Notes: generated from the sequence alone by a model not told the origin. 64,000 nt of DNA from Streptococcus mitis (GCF_001281025.1 NZ_CP012646.1:1641001-1705000), one strand, 5' to 3'. Counted from the stretch's first letter, positions 9,528-19,604 are shown. A program made the numbers and translations.

Positions 9528-10832
9528 TCACTTGAATCTGAGGCCTTTTGGAAAATAATTTTTCAAAACATTTCCAGTTACCTTTCCAAAACCCAACCCA
9601 TTTCCTTGAACTAAAACTTGGTACCAACCATTTGGCAGACTTTCTGCCAGCTGAACGGTTTCGCCAGCAACATACTTTACAAACCCTTCTTGGTCAAGTC
9701 CAACCGACTGCTTGACCTGACTCGGTTTCAAGGCTAGACCAAGAGCAAAACTAGGCTCAAAGCGTTTCTTCTTAAAAGTCCCTAGATGCAGTCCATTCCG
9801 AGCAATCTTGAGTTTTCCTAAATCTGGCAAGAGTTCTGGCAAGAGATAGAGTTGGTCCCCAAAAGTCTGCAAGATTCCCCTTAGATTGATTTTCAAGTGT
9901 TTTTGTGCAAATTCCTGCCACAAAGTAACTTGTTCTCGGCTGAGGTTGCTCTTGCTTACCTTAAATTTAGGGGCAGGATTTTCACCCTTAAACTGTAAAT
10001 GGGCTACAAATTGTCCCTCTCCCTTAAAATGATGAGGGTACATCCGAGCCACTTCTGGCAGGTCAATTCCAGCTACCATTCCATTGATATGTTCAACTGG
10101 CAACAAGTCAAAATCATACTCTTCCAGCAGCCAATTGACAATCTCTTCGTTTTCCTCAGGTGCCCAGGTACAAGTCGAATAAACCAGACGACCACCCTCA
10201 GCTAACATGGTCACTGCATCTGACAGAATTTCTCTTTGCAAACTAGCACATTGACTCGGATAAGCGAGGCTCCAATAGTCCATAGCATCTGGCTGCTTAC
10301 GGAACATTCCTTCCCCCGAGCAAGGGGCATCAAGAACGATTAAGTCAAAATAGCCTTTAAAGACCTTGACCAAGCGGTCAGCAGATTCATTGGTCACCAC
10401 GACATTTGTCGCTCCAAAGCGCTCCATGTTTTCTACTAAAATCTTAGCCCGTTTGCTTGAAATTTCATTGGAAACAAGGAGCCCTTCCCCTGCTAGATAG
10501 GCTGCAAGCTGAGTTGATTTACCACCTGGAGCAGCAGCCAGATCCAAGACCTTCATTCCAGGACTGGGTTGGGCTACCTGAGCAACCATCTGAGCAGCAG
10601 GTTCTTGCGAATAAACCAAACCAGTAGCATGCTCAGGCGATTTCCCTGAAACCTTCCCATAATGTCCCCAAGGGGTTTGAGGAATGGGATCAGAAAAGGA
10701 AACTGGCGCTTCTTTTAAAGGATTGACCCGAAAGGCCGAAACCGCTTCCTCCTCAAAAGAGGCAAGAAAATCTCTTGCCTCATCTCCTAGTATCTCTTCA
10801 TATTTTTCAACAAATCCTTCTGGAAATTGCAT
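9528..10832 (-). CDS. rsmF: RsmF-like rRNA (cytosine-C5) methyltransferase
   Basis: A 434-residue NOL1/NOP2/Sun-family SAM-dependent RNA methyltransferase. SAM-binding motif I is KVLDLAAAPGGKSTQLA. The two catalytic cysteines are seen in VLDAPCSGEGMFRK and STCTWAPEENEE. The C-terminal third is a PUA-like RNA-binding region. It modifies cytosine in 16S rRNA. It begins one base after the IMPase gene stop and is the last gene of the spx-UPF0223-IMPase operon. The exact rRNA position is inferred from family only. Confidence 0.88.
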   Translation of the reverse strand: MQFPEGFVEKYEEILGDEARDFLASFEEEAVSAFRVNPLKEAPVSFSDPIPQTPWGHYGKVSGKSPEHATGLVYSQEPAAQMVAQVAQPSPGMKVLDLAAAPGGKSTQLAAYLAGEGLLVSNEISSKRAKILVENMERFGATNVVVTNESADRLVKVFKGYFDLIVLDAPCSGEGMFRKQPDAMDYWSLAYPSQCASLQREILSDAVTMLAEGGRLVYSTCTWAPEENEEIVNWLLEEYDFDLLPVEHINGMVAGIDLPEVARMYPHHFKGEGQFVAHLQFKGENPAPKFKVSKSNLSREQVTLWQEFAQKHLKINLRGILQTFGDQLYLLPELLPDLGKLKIARNGLHLGTFKKKRFEPSFALGLALKPSQVKQSVGLDQEGFVKYVAGETVQLAESLPNGWYQVLVQGNGLGFGKVTGNVLKNYFPKGLRFK

Positions 10833-11606
10833 TTAAGTTCTTTTCCTTTCGTAAATATAGGACTGAATTTCCTCCTGCATCTCAAGAGGTAGCATCATGA
10901 CCGGCTGTCTGGTTTGAAAATTAGGAGTTTCACCAGAAAGAGTCACAATCCGATAGCCCAGACTTTCCCCTAAAATACTAGCAGCAGCATAATCCCATGG
11001 TTGCAGATAAGTAACATAGGTCAACAAACGTCCTGACAAAATCTTGGCAAAACTAATGGCCGCACTCCCATAGACACGAACACCGAGGACCGCTCGACCC
11101 AAATCAGCCAAGCCCCATTCATTGGTTTCCAGCATGCCACTATTCCCTGCAATAAGAAAATCTCCAAGTGGTTTAGTTTTAAAAGGAGCTAGGGGCTTAT
11201 CATTTAGACAAACTGGAAAGGCTCCGCCACCGTGATAACAATCCCCTTTGACCACATCATAAATCAGACCAAATTGCCCTTGACCATTCTCAAAATAAGC
11301 CATCATGACAGCAAAATCTTCCTGCTGGGCTACAAAGTTATTGGTACCATCAATGGGATCAATGACCCAAACCTTGCCCTCTTGAACCGAGGCTCGCAGA
11401 CAACCTTCTTCAGCACAAATCTTATCTTCAGGATAACGAGACAAAATCTCACCAACCAATAGCTCCTGAACTTCCTTGTCCAGTCTGGTCACCAAATCTG
11501 TTGGAGAGGACTTGGTTTCAACACACAAATCTTCCTGCATATGGTCAAGGATGTACTGGCCCGCCTTCTTAACAAGCTCTTTAGCAAATTCAAATTTACT
11601 TTCCAA
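10833..11606 (-). CDS. Inositol monophosphatase family protein
   Basis: Metal-dependent sugar-phosphate phosphatase of the IMPase/FBPase superfamily. The motifs are EEG (metal), DPIDGTNNF and the late WDYAAAS. I chose the TTG at 11604-11606 because AAGGAAAG lies 7-8 nt upstream and the first residues become (M)[11 protein letters not shown]. An ATG at 11669 would add 21 residues lying wholly inside the upstream gene. Length is 257 residues with the TTG start. It overlaps UPF0223 by 11 bp. The natural substrate is uncertain: inositol phosphate, NADP-type or other. Confidence 0.87.
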
Positions 11607-11874
11607 GAGAAATCTTTCCTTCCCCTTTTTCTTTGGCAGCCTGAACTGCTCGGTAAAGCGAATAGCCACTCACTGTTTCAAATTCTCGTCCCAAACGTTT
11701 CTCTTCACTCTTGCTTGGCACGACCGCTTTGAATCCCTTATAGGAGTCCAGTAACTTTTTAGCCTCTACCTTGCCCTCATAGGCAGCTTCAACATCATTA
11801 AAAAAAGAAAGCACTGAAGCAAGTTCTTCAGTGCTCCACGACAAATCTAGTGGGTAACTATACTGTTTGTTCAT
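11596..11874 (-). CDS. UPF0223 family protein
   Basis: A 92-residue cytoplasmic protein of the UPF0223 (YktA) family. Recognised by its N-terminal [22 protein letters not shown] stretch and central [12 protein letters not shown]. No catalytic motif, function unknown. It is conserved between spx and an IMPase gene in streptococci. It shares one base with the end of spx and 11 bp with the next gene, so it is translationally coupled on both sides. Confidence 0.85.
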
Positions 11875-12275
11875 TAACTAATACCAGCTCTCATTCTTGC
11901 TTCTTTTAGTTCTTGCTTACGGTAACTACGAGGGAGAAAAGCACGAATCTCATCTTCATTAAAACCGATTTGCATACGTTTGGCATCAATAATAATGGGA
12001 CGACGCAAAAGACTAGGATACTGCTCAATCAAATGAAGCAATTCCGATACCGAGATACTCTCTACATCAATATTCAATTTTTGAAAAATTTTTGAACGAG
12101 TTGAAATGATGTCATCAGTACCATTTTCGGTCAAGGAAAGGATGTGTTGTAATTCTTTTCTTGTTAAAGGACTGGTCATAATATTGTGTTCCTCAAAGGG
12201 CACCTTATGTTTTTCTAACCAGGCCTTAGCCTTACGACATGAAGTACAGCTCGGTGATAGAAATAGTGTAATCAT
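11874..12275 (-). CDS. spx: Spx-family transcriptional regulator (ArsC-like)
   Basis: A 133-residue thioredoxin-fold Spx protein. The redox CxxC switch is SCTSC at residues 9-13, and the RNA polymerase alpha-CTD contact region is RRPIIID with the neighbouring [17 protein letters not shown]. Spx proteins remodel transcription during thiol and oxidative stress by binding RNA polymerase. A TATAAT -10 preceded by TG lies upstream at about 12310. Streptococci usually carry two Spx paralogues, and I cannot say which this is. Confidence 0.88.
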
Positions 12276-12349
12276 GCTTTTCTCTTCTTATCTATACTTT
12301 GCTAATTCTATTATACAAAAAAATAAAGCGCTTGACTAGAGATTTTTAG

Positions 12350-12383
12350 AAAAAAAAGCCTATTTTTTTCAAGAAAAATAGAC
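12350..12383 (-). terminator. Terminator of the hemW operon
   Basis: On the minus strand GTCTATTTTT, a short loop and AAAAATAGGC followed by eight T residues. It lies between the TIGR01906 gene stop and the spx promoter. Confidence 0.75.
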
Positions 12384-12488
12384 TGTTTGCGAACGATTGA
12401 GGTAAGGTAGATTTAGTTAATTCACTCTTGACAATAGTTTCGAATCACATACCTAACTTATTTACTCAAAATAAGAACATCTTTAGTA

Positions 12489-13106
12489 TTATTTCCTAAG
12501 ACTTTTCAGGTACAAAAAGCCAAAGAAGCTTTCATAGAGGGCAAAAAAGAGGAGGAAGGCATGAAGAAAAAAGGTCTCTGGCAAAATCAGAATAACAGGA
12601 TCCTTGGCTGGATCAAAAAGCCAGGTATCATCTCCCACAAAGAGAATTTGATGGAAAAGAGTAAAGAATTGGTCAAAACCAATCAAAACTCCCCCAAGAC
12701 CAATCAGCACAGGCAAGACTACTAGAGTCAAAAGCCCTTTACTAAATAGAGACAAGAAGCCCTTTTTCACAATCCCTTTGACAAAGACGTAAAAACTTGG
12801 CAGTGTCACTAGAGCTACTAGCTGAACCAAATGAAAGAGATTCTTTACCACTGCGAAATGGTGCAGACCAGCTGCTGACGAACGAAAATCTGGCATCTCT
12901 AGGACCTGACTAAAAGGATTGGTCAGGTAATTCATCAAGATATGAAAATTGTATTGAATGGTTTCTGGTTTTAGATAGACTCGATCCGTTAAGTTCAGCC
13001 ACTGAATTTCCAGCGGATAGAAAATCCAAGCCAGATAGATGGTCAGAAGGATTGAGAGGGAGAGGAGAAAGAGCATAGAGCTCCAAAAGATCCGTTTAGT
13101 TTTCAT
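12489..13106 (-). CDS. TIGR01906 family integral membrane protein
   Basis: About 205 residues with five hydrophobic segments: an N-terminal helix, a long external-looking loop (about residues 30-85) and four further helices. It matches the TIGR01906 family seen in streptococci, function unknown. I prefer the ATG at 13106, which lies inside the last codons of the HAD gene (11-bp overlap), over an alternative six codons upstream, because it keeps a GGAGTGGG ribosome site. Last gene of the hemW operon. Confidence 0.75.
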   Translation of the reverse strand: MKTKRIFWSSMLFLLSLSILLTIYLAWIFYPLEIQWLNLTDRVYLKPETIQYNFHILMNYLTNPFSQVLEMPDFRSSAAGLHHFAVVKNLFHLVQLVALVTLPSFYVFVKGIVKKGFLSLFSKGLLTLVVLPVLIGLGGVLIGFDQFFTLFHQILFVGDDTWLFDPAKDPVILILPETFFLHAFLLFFALYESFFGFLYLKSLRK

Positions 13107-13869
13107 CAAAATCCCACTCCGCAAGGCTAGAAACTACATGAGTCGGTGCGATTGGTAGGTCTGCTACTTCTTCTGCCTTGGTAAAACCTGTCGTCACCAA
13201 GAGCGTTGGAATACCATTGTCAATCCCAGCTCGGATATCAGTCAGGTAATTGTCCCCAACCATGATTAATTCTTCACGTTCCAAACCTAAGTGCTCAACC
13301 GCCTTGTCCATAATGATGGCATTTGGTTTCCCAATATAAACAGGCTTCACTCGTGTTGCTACTTCAAGCAGGGTAATCAGCGAACCAGCCCCCGGCAAAA
13401 GCCCTCGTTCTGTCGGGATGTTGAGGTCAGGATTGGTTCCGATAAAGTGAGCGCCTTTTTGAATAGCAAGAGTTGCTGTCGCAAATTTTTCATAGTCAAC
13501 TTGCCAGTCCAGACCTACTACCACATAGGCAGGATTTTCCTTGTCTTCCACATAACCAGCCGCCTTGATGGCTTCTTTGAGACCTGATTCTCCGATAACA
13601 TATACCGTCTTTTCAAGCCCCAAGTCGTTCATATAGTCGATAGTCGCCAAAGTCGCTGTGTAGACAGTCGATAGGGGCGTATCGATATTAAAATTCTGAG
13701 CCAACATCTCCTGAACACTCTCTGGAGTGCGGGTTGTATTGTTGGTCACAAAAAGATAGGGAATGTCCCGCTTTTGCAATTCATGGATAAAAGCCTCCCC
13801 TGCTGGAATTCGATCTTTCCCCTTATAAATGGTTCCGTCTAAATCAATTAAATAGCCTTTATATTTCAT
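13096..13869 (-). CDS. HAD-family hydrolase, NagD-like (TIGR01457)
   Basis: A 257-residue HAD phosphatase of the NagD/PNPPase type. Motif I is [11 protein letters not shown], motif [11 protein letters not shown], the cap domain is of C2 type, and motif IV is [14 protein letters not shown]. The start at 13869 ([12 protein letters not shown]) has an AGGA site upstream; a longer in-frame start at 13902 overlaps the thioesterase gene. Likely dephosphorylates small sugar or nucleotide phosphates in the cytoplasm. The substrate is not determinable. Confidence 0.88.
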   Translation of the reverse strand: MKYKGYLIDLDGTIYKGKDRIPAGEAFIHELQKRDIPYLFVTNNTTRTPESVQEMLAQNFNIDTPLSTVYTATLATIDYMNDLGLEKTVYVIGESGLKEAIKAAGYVEDKENPAYVVVGLDWQVDYEKFATATLAIQKGAHFIGTNPDLNIPTERGLLPGAGSLITLLEVATRVKPVYIGKPNAIIMDKAVEHLGLEREELIMVGDNYLTDIRAGIDNGIPTLLVTTGFTKAEEVADLPIAPTHVVSSLAEWDFDEN

Positions 13870-13877
13870 ATTTTTCT

Positions 13878-14618
13878 CTAATCCTTCTTCATTTCTTGCC
13901 AAATGATGATGGCTTGGGCATTGGTAGCCCCGTCACTTGTAATCTCATGTTTACTTTCCAGTCCAGTCCGTTCAACAGCCGATGTAATCACCCCACCTGG
14001 TCGAACTTCCTTGACATACTTGAGATTGATTTTCTTAGGAATATATTGGGTCAAAAAATCCGCTCCCATAACCTCAAAAATCCAGTCCAAATACTTACTG
14101 TTATTAACATGACCATTCATATCCAAGTCGTAAAAACGAACATGGTAATCCTTGCTGATTGGCCCTTCCAAAGACTCATACTTTGGCCCGCGGATAAGCT
14201 TTTTATCAAAATCAGACTGGTAAGGAGCTACAATCTCAGGTTCGACAGCATGGACTTTTCGACTATCTCGGTCCATGAGAACAAAGGTCGCCATCATGTG
14301 GATAAGATCCTCTCCTGCTTCATCATAAATGGTAAAGCGACGGTAGCAAAAGAGTCGATTGTAACTCAGTGCTTCCGTTTCGATGGTGATTTCTTCCGCA
14401 AAACGAGGCAAACGAGCCACCTCAATATCATAATCTGTGATAATCCAGACCAGATTATAGTTTTCCAAAATGGCCTTATCACTAACTCCCAGTTCAATCG
14501 ACTGCATCCCTGAAACTTGCAGGGATAGTAAAATCACATCTGGAAGCTTGATATGACCGTTCATATCAGCCATATCAAAAGGAATTTTCATTTTCATTTG
14601 ATAAGTTAAGCCCATCAT
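13878..14618 (-). CDS. Acyl-[ACP] thioesterase
   Basis: A 246-residue double hot-dog protein of the FatA/FatB-type acyl-ACP thioesterase family. The first hot-dog holds [16 protein letters not shown] and the second [20 protein letters not shown], with the conserved Asn-His pair. It releases fatty acids from acyl carrier protein. It begins one base after the hemW stop (TAGGATG), inside the same operon. A second ATG follows immediately, so the start is uncertain by one codon. Confidence 0.87.
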   Translation of the reverse strand: MMGLTYQMKMKIPFDMADMNGHIKLPDVILLSLQVSGMQSIELGVSDKAILENYNLVWIITDYDIEVARLPRFAEEITIETEALSYNRLFCYRRFTIYDEAGEDLIHMMATFVLMDRDSRKVHAVEPEIVAPYQSDFDKKLIRGPKYESLEGPISKDYHVRFYDLDMNGHVNNSKYLDWIFEVMGADFLTQYIPKKINLKYVKEVRPGGVITSAVERTGLESKHEITSDGATNAQAIIIWQEMKKD

Positions 14619-14619
14619 C

Positions 14620-15750
14620 CTACTCCAAAATAAATCGTTCTGCTACGGTGTCTCCCAAAAAGAGACCTCTCTTTGTCATACGAACTCGGTCACCCTCTAT
14701 TTGCATGAGTCCCTGTTGAACCAAGTCTCTGACAATTTCTCCATAAAGTCCATCGAAAGACCGTCCAAATTTTTCTTCAAATCGCACCATGGAGACTCCT
14801 GATTTCTTGCGGAGACCTAGGAACATTTCTTCTTCCATTTGCTCCTTTTGACTCAGGTGTTCTTCTGTGATACGTGCATTGCCTTCCTCAACCGCACTGA
14901 GGTAATGACGAATGGGGCCATGATTTTTATAGCGCACTCCATTGACATAACCAGATGCTCCAGCACCGATGCCATAGTACTCAGCATTATCCCAGTACAT
15001 GAGATTGTGCCGACTTTCAAAACCGGGCTTTGAGAAATTGGAAATCTCATAATGCTCAAAACCAGCTCGCTCCAGCTCTGCGATGATATATTCAAACATC
15101 TCAGCTTCCAGTTCCTCCTTAGGCAGAGGCAATTTCCCTCGTCGCATGCGGTTCATAAAGACCGTATGATTTTCCAAAATCAAGCTATACAAACTCATAT
15201 GGGGAATATCAAGTCCAATGGCCTTAGCCACATTTTCTTTGACCTGCTCCATGGTCTGACCAGGCAGTGCATAAATCAAATCAATAGAGATATTGTCAAA
15301 AACAGCCAGTTTCAGACGGTCGATATTTTCATAAATATCCTTCTCCAAATGACTGCGCCCAATCTTTTTCAGCATCTTATCATCAAAGGTCTGCACGCCT
15401 AGCGAAACACGATTGACAGCCGAGTTTTTCAAAACAGCTATCTTATCTGCATCCAAATCGCCTGGATTAGCCTCAATAGTCAACTCTTCTAAGACAGACA
15501 GGTCCAAGTTTTTAGTCAAGCCCTTCAATAATACCTCCAGTTGCGAAGCTGACAAAGCTGTCGGTGTGCCACCACCGATATAGAGGGTTCGCAACTTTTG
15601 AATATCATAAGATTGAAACTCTTCTAACAGATGTTCCAAATAACTATCTACCGGCTGATTCTTGATAAAAACTTTCGAAAAATCACAATAATAACAAATC
15701 TGGGTACAAAATGGGATGTGCACATAGGCTGACGTTGGTTTTTTCTGCAT
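14620..15750 (-). CDS. hemW: HemW-like radical SAM protein (heme chaperone / former 'HemN')
   Basis: A 376-residue radical SAM protein. The cluster motif CTQICYYC (CxxxCxxC) is at residues 16-23, followed by YIGGGTPTAL and the HemW-type C-terminal domain with GLRKKSGVSMVRFEE. HemW proteins are related to coproporphyrinogen oxidase but act as heme chaperones. Streptococci lack heme synthesis, so a coproporphyrinogen oxidase role is unlikely. The ATG is 7 nt after an extended -10 (TGGTATAAT) with no SD, so the mRNA is probably leaderless. First gene of a four-gene operon. Confidence 0.9.
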   Translation of the reverse strand: MQKKPTSAYVHIPFCTQICYYCDFSKVFIKNQPVDSYLEHLLEEFQSYDIQKLRTLYIGGGTPTALSASQLEVLLKGLTKNLDLSVLEELTIEANPGDLDADKIAVLKNSAVNRVSLGVQTFDDKMLKKIGRSHLEKDIYENIDRLKLAVFDNISIDLIYALPGQTMEQVKENVAKAIGLDIPHMSLYSLILENHTVFMNRMRRGKLPLPKEELEAEMFEYIIAELERAGFEHYEISNFSKPGFESRHNLMYWDNAEYYGIGAGASGYVNGVRYKNHGPIRHYLSAVEEGNARITEEHLSQKEQMEEEMFLGLRKKSGVSMVRFEEKFGRSFDGLYGEIVRDLVQQGLMQIEGDRVRMTKRGLFLGDTVAERFILE

Positions 15751-15757
15751 AGTAATT

Positions 15758-15766
15758 ATTATACCA
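15758..15766 (-). promoter_or_regulatory. Extended -10 promoter of hemW, leaderless configuration
   Basis: Minus-strand TGGTATAAT with the -10 at 15758-15763. Only 7 nt (15751-15757) separate it from the hemW ATG, and no purine-rich ribosome site fits between them. No good -35 is seen. Confidence 0.7.
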
Positions 15767-15784
15767 CAAAGACAGGCTAGGAGA

Positions 15785-15830
15785 AAAAAATCACCATCCC
15801 CAGATACACAGTCCGTCCAGAGATGGTGAT
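15785..15830 (-). terminator. Terminator of the hprK-lgt-DUF948-YtxH operon
   Basis: Long inverted repeat ATCACCATC ... GATGGTGAT on the minus strand followed by seven T residues, immediately after the YtxH gene stop. Confidence 0.8.
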
Positions 15831-15833
15831 GGT

Positions 15834-16223
15834 TTATTCTTCTGTTATGTCAATAACAATCTCTTCTGATTCATCAAGAGTTTCGGCCTTTTCTTGCCAT
15901 TGCTCCTTGAGATTATTGAATCGAGCTTTTGATGCTTCTGTCGCTTGACGAGCACATGATTTGGCTTGAGCAAGTACACTGTCCACAGTAACTTCACCTG
16001 ACTCAACCTGTTCTTTGGTTTTAAGAACAAAATCTGTAGCCTGCTCCTTGACTTCTGTTAGTTTTTCACAGACCTGCTCCTTGGCATACTCAGGATCTTC
16101 TCTCAAATCATCTAGAAAATCTTGAGCCTGACTGCAAACTTGTTTGCCCTTATCGCTTGTTAAAAACAAGGCAAGAGCTGCACCTGAAACGGTTCCTAAA
16201 AGGATTGAGGATAGTTTACCCAT
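15834..16223 (-). CDS. YtxH domain protein
   Basis: A 129-residue protein with an N-terminal glycine/alanine-rich membrane segment (LLGTVSGAALALFLTSDKGK), the hallmark of YtxH proteins, then a charged helical region rich in Glu/Lys/Gln. Function unknown; members are associated with envelope stress in Gram-positives. It follows the DUF948 gene by 15 bp and ends the operon. Confidence 0.8.
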   Translation of the reverse strand: MGKLSSILLGTVSGAALALFLTSDKGKQVCSQAQDFLDDLREDPEYAKEQVCEKLTEVKEQATDFVLKTKEQVESGEVTVDSVLAQAKSCARQATEASKARFNNLKEQWQEKAETLDESEEIVIDITEE

Positions 16224-16238
16224 AAGAATTCTCCTTTT

Positions 16239-16622
16239 TTATTTTTTGAAAAATTTACTTGCGACACGTAGAGCTGACAGACTTGCACCAGTCTTGAGTG
16301 TTTTTGAACCAGCTGATGAAGCTTTCTTGCTCAAGACACGCGCATGGTCATTGAGGTCGGAAACAGATAGAGATAAATCTGCAACAGCACTAAAGAGTGG
16401 ATCAATCGTTGCTACTTTGACATTGATATCATCTGCCAAGACATTGACCTTAGACAGCAATTCATTGGTATGATGCAAGGTCACATCCACATCTGAAGTT
16501 AAGGTTTTAATCGTCTTCTCTGTTTCATCGATAACACGTCCAAGCTTTTGTACAGTAATGATTAGATAGACTAAAAAGACAATCAAAGCTAGGGCAACAA
16601 GAATATATGCAACTTCTAACAT
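16239..16622 (-). CDS. DUF948 domain protein
   Basis: A 127-residue protein with one N-terminal membrane helix (residues about 2-24) followed by an amphipathic coiled-coil segment with heptad spacing (ETEKTIKTLTSDVDVTL, LLSKVNVLADDINVK). This is the DUF948 pattern. The pairing DUF948-YtxH behind lgt is common in streptococci. The role is unknown. It abuts the lgt stop codon with no gap. Confidence 0.8.
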   Translation of the reverse strand: MLEVAYILVALALIVFLVYLIITVQKLGRVIDETEKTIKTLTSDVDVTLHHTNELLSKVNVLADDINVKVATIDPLFSAVADLSLSVSDLNDHARVLSKKASSAGSKTLKTGASLSALRVASKFFKK

Positions 16623-17411
16623 TTAGTTTTCCTCCTCTGAAATATAGTAAGGGGCCTTCTTTCGATTTTGATATAGAATGATAAAAATACCCAGTCCGAT
16701 AAGGACAACTGATAGCCATTGAGACACTCGAAGACCAAAGAACATGAGGCTATCTGTTCGCATGCCTTCAATAACCATACGACCGAAACCATACCAAATC
16801 AAGTAGAAAGCAGTGATATGACCTTGTCTAAGGCTCTTCCATTTTCGTCTGAATATCAAAATCAAAGCAAATCCAAGTAGATTCCATAGAGACTCATAAA
16901 GGAAGGTCGGTTGACGGTAACTTCCCTCAATATACATCTGGTCGCGGATAAAGCCAGGTAGATAATCCAAATTATCCACCGCTGCACCATAAGCTTCTTG
17001 GTTAAAGAAATTACCCCAGCGCCCCAAACTTTGGGCAATCATGACGCTAGGCGCAGCAATGTCTAGAAAATCCCAAGTATTGATGAGTTTACGATCAGCA
17101 AAGATGTAGAGCACAAGGGCACCAGTTATCAAACCACCATAAATGGCCAAACCACCATTCCAAATGGCAAAAATCTCTCCCAAGTTCTGACTATAGTAAT
17201 CAAAACGGAAAATAACATAGTAGAGACGAGCTCCTAAAATAGCCAAGGGAAAGGCTATCAAGATAAAATCTAAAATATCGTCTGGTATGATCTTCTTTCT
17301 AGGTGCTTCTTTCATGGTCAAATAAACCGCAAGAATCAAGCCTGTCACAATACACAATGCATACCAACGAATGGCTAGAGGGCCTAGATGAATAGCAATT
17401 GGATCAAGCAT
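16623..17411 (-). CDS. lgt: Prolipoprotein diacylglyceryl transferase
   Basis: Membrane enzyme that attaches diacylglycerol to the lipobox cysteine of prelipoproteins. 262 residues and about seven helices. The Lgt signature is visible as [13 protein letters not shown], and the catalytic histidine region of classical Lgt appears here as YALCIVTGL. The start [10 protein letters not shown] at 17411 overlaps the hprK stop by 8 bp (ATGCTTGA). An upstream start at 17432 would lie inside hprK and is less likely. It serves lipoproteins such as PstS in this window. Confidence 0.94.
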   Translation of the reverse strand: MLDPIAIHLGPLAIRWYALCIVTGLILAVYLTMKEAPRKKIIPDDILDFILIAFPLAILGARLYYVIFRFDYYSQNLGEIFAIWNGGLAIYGGLITGALVLYIFADRKLINTWDFLDIAAPSVMIAQSLGRWGNFFNQEAYGAAVDNLDYLPGFIRDQMYIEGSYRQPTFLYESLWNLLGFALILIFRRKWKSLRQGHITAFYLIWYGFGRMVIEGMRTDSLMFFGLRVSQWLSVVLIGLGIFIILYQNRKKAPYYISEEEN

Positions 17412-18339
17412 TAGGCACCTCGTTTTGAGCAATGAGATTGGTCAAGCGTTCTTCGAACAAACGCGTCGCATCAAAGCCCATTTCCTTGGCACGATAATTC
17501 ATGGCAGCAGCCTCAATCACGACAGAGATATTACGACCTGTTTTAACTGGAATACGAATACGAGGAATAGATACGCCAGAAATTTCAAGTTCCTCTGCAT
17601 TGTTTCCAAGACGATCAAAGGTCTTATGTGTATCATAGTTTTCCAAGTAAACAGCCAGCTGGACTTGTGAAGAATCCTTGACGGCACTCGCACCGTAGAG
17701 GCTCATAACATCGATAATCCCAACCCCACGAATTTCAATCAGATGTCTCAAAATTTCAGCCGGTTCACCCCAAAGAGTAATCTCGTCCTTGGCAAAGATA
17801 TCGACCCGGTCATCAGCTACCAAACGGTGACCACGTTTGACAAGCTCTAGACCTGTCTCACTCTTACCTATGCCACTATCGCCCTGAATCAAGACACCCA
17901 TACCATAGATATCCATCAAGACACCGTGCACACTGGTCCGTTCTGCTAAACGTGAATCCAGATAACTAGATAACTCCCCAGATAAACGACTGGTTGCCGT
18001 ACGGCTGGTTAAAATGGCAATCTTACATTCTCTGGCTGCCTTTAGCATCTCCTCTGGAACCACCAAACCACGAGCAACAATGACCGCAGGTGTCTCAGGT
18101 AGAAACATTTTTTTCAATACTTGGTAACGGTTGTGAGAGGACATCGAAACGAGATAGGACCACTCCTTCATTCCCAAGAGCTGGATTCGCTCAGGCGTAT
18201 AATAGTCAAAATAGCCCGTCATTTCAAGACCAGGTCGCGTAATATCCGCTGTATTGATTTCCTTTTCAAGCAATTCTGGTTCGCCATAGACAATGTCTAG
18301 TCTAAGCTTTTCAATCACTTCTTTTACTAAAACCGACAT
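17404..18339 (-). CDS. hprK: HPr kinase/phosphorylase
   Basis: Phosphorylates Ser46 of HPr in response to glycolytic intermediates and reverses the reaction, controlling CcpA-dependent carbon catabolite repression. 311 residues from the ATG at 18339 (SD GGAGGAA). The Walker [10 protein letters not shown] lies in the middle, followed by the HPrK signature region [19 protein letters not shown]. Cytoplasmic hexamer in characterised members. First gene of hprK-lgt-DUF948-YtxH. cre-like sites elsewhere in this window (nagB, ABC exporter) fall under the pathway it controls. Confidence 0.95.
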   Translation of the reverse strand: MSVLVKEVIEKLRLDIVYGEPELLEKEINTADITRPGLEMTGYFDYYTPERIQLLGMKEWSYLVSMSSHNRYQVLKKMFLPETPAVIVARGLVVPEEMLKAARECKIAILTSRTATSRLSGELSSYLDSRLAERTSVHGVLMDIYGMGVLIQGDSGIGKSETGLELVKRGHRLVADDRVDIFAKDEITLWGEPAEILRHLIEIRGVGIIDVMSLYGASAVKDSSQVQLAVYLENYDTHKTFDRLGNNAEELEISGVSIPRIRIPVKTGRNISVVIEAAAMNYRAKEMGFDATRLFEERLTNLIAQNEVPNA

Positions 18340-18432
18340 CATTTCCTCCTTCAAATAAGTTCTTCTCTCTATTATATCAAATTGTAGGAGGATATTTGAG
18401 ATTTTTGCAGGCTTTGGAGTATTTATTTAAAA

Positions 18433-18456
18433 GAAAAAGACTAGATTTCTCTAGCC
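18433..18456 (-). terminator. rpsU terminator
   Basis: Minus-strand GGCTAGA-GAA-TCTAGTC stem followed by TTTTTC, just after the rpsU stop. Confidence 0.8.
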
Positions 18457-18468
18457 TTTCATTTCTAA

Positions 18469-18645
18469 TTAGAATTTTTTACGTTTACGAGCTGCTTCTG
18501 ATTTACGTTTACGTTTTACAGAAGGTTTTTCATAGAATTCACGTTTGCGTGTTTCTTGAAGAGTACCAGCTTTAGTAACCGCACGTTTGAAACGACGAAG
18601 TGCGTCGTCAAGAGATTCATTCTTACGTACTACTGTTTTAGACAT
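18469..18645 (-). CDS. rpsU: 30S ribosomal protein S21
   Basis: A 58-residue basic ribosomal protein ([19 protein letters not shown]... ending in a Lys/Arg-rich tail). Small-subunit protein. The start at 18645 has GGGAGTG upstream; an ATG 24 bp further upstream in frame is not needed. Monocistronic between a perfect promoter (18680-18708) and a terminator. Confidence 0.97.
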
Positions 18646-18679
18646 TTTTTTCACTCCCTTCAAGTTCAAGATCTATTCT

Positions 18680-18708
18680 ATTCTACACGTAAAAGGAATA
18701 ATTGTCAA
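18680..18708 (-). promoter_or_regulatory. rpsU promoter
   Basis: Minus-strand TTGACA (18703-18708), 17-bp spacer, TAGAAT (18680-18685). Confidence 0.85.
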
Positions 18709-18772
18709 GAAAAAACTGCCATAAACTTATATTATCTTCAATTTTAATCTTGTTTAATCTTGTTAAAATTGA

Positions 18773-18801
18773 TTAACATTTATAGATGGAAATGATATAA
18801 T
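18773..18801 (+). promoter_or_regulatory. Promoter of the rhomboid-like gene
   Basis: TTAACA (18773-18778), 17-bp spacer, TATAAT (18796-18801) preceded by TGA (extended -10). Two adjacent copies of the 10-mer TTAATCTTGT lie upstream at about 18744-18763, spaced one helical turn. Confidence 0.75.
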
Positions 18802-18855
18802 AGTGGCACATATTGATTAGCAAAAATTAGTATTATTTAGAAGTGAGTCTATAAC

Positions 18856-19440
18856 ATGAAAAGAATCATAAAAATTTACCCTGTGGTCAGTATTTTAGTT
18901 GTAATTTGTTTATTGCTAGGAATTCTTACTACCTTTTGGGGAAGTGTAATGTATGACTTATTTGCATTTCATTCAAAGCCAATTTATTGTTGGCAATACT
19001 TTAGTGGTACATTTATACATGGAAGTAAAGAAGCACCAGTATGGTTTATATGGTTTCATTTAGTTTTAAATACTTTAATGTTACTTCCTTTTGGTGGGCT
19101 ATTGGAGTATAAAAGGGGATCAAAATATGTATTTTTCGTTTTTATTACTTCTATGGTAATATCTTCAATAGTATTCCATCTATTAACACAGAATCAAGAC
19201 ATTCAAGCATCGGGTATCTCTGCTATTGGCTATGCTTTTGTAACGGGTGGGGTGATGAGTATGTTTAGTATATGGAAAAATTTCAATTTAGGATTAAAAC
19301 TATTTTATATCCTTCTAATCGTTCTATCTCTCACCATGCTTCTACCAAGTATAACAGGCTGGATTTCAACCTTTCTTCACATGTCAGGAATTGCCAGTTA
19401 TATCATGGTTTCCAGCATCAACAACTATCGACTGTCTTAA
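18856..19440 (+). CDS. Rhomboid-family intramembrane serine protease-like protein
   Basis: A 194-residue protein with about six hydrophobic segments. It fits the rhomboid plan: WQYFSGTFIHGS and a WFHLVLNTLMLLPFG segment in the N-terminal half, a candidate nucleophile serine in ASGISAIGYAF, and a later HMSG that could supply the catalytic histidine. It is much more AT-rich than the ribosomal and nag genes around it, and it stands alone. The likely role is cleavage of single-pass membrane proteins; substrate unknown. The serine motif is GxSA where classical rhomboids have GxSG, so activity is not certain. Confidence 0.65.
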   Translation: MKRIIKIYPVVSILVVICLLLGILTTFWGSVMYDLFAFHSKPIYCWQYFSGTFIHGSKEAPVWFIWFHLVLNTLMLLPFGGLLEYKRGSKYVFFVFITSMVISSIVFHLLTQNQDIQASGISAIGYAFVTGGVMSMFSIWKNFNLGLKLFYILLIVLSLTMLLPSITGWISTFLHMSGIASYIMVSSINNYRLS

Positions 19441-19604
19441 TAAAAATCGTATAGTATCATAAAAAATAGTCAATACGATTATATCACAGTTTACAGACAT
19501 TTAATAATTTTCTATTGGATACCTTTTTATGAGAAATATCGACAACTGTTACGGGAATTTACAGAAAAATTTCTTTTAGCAGGATAGTGAACATTTGAAG
19601 TAAA

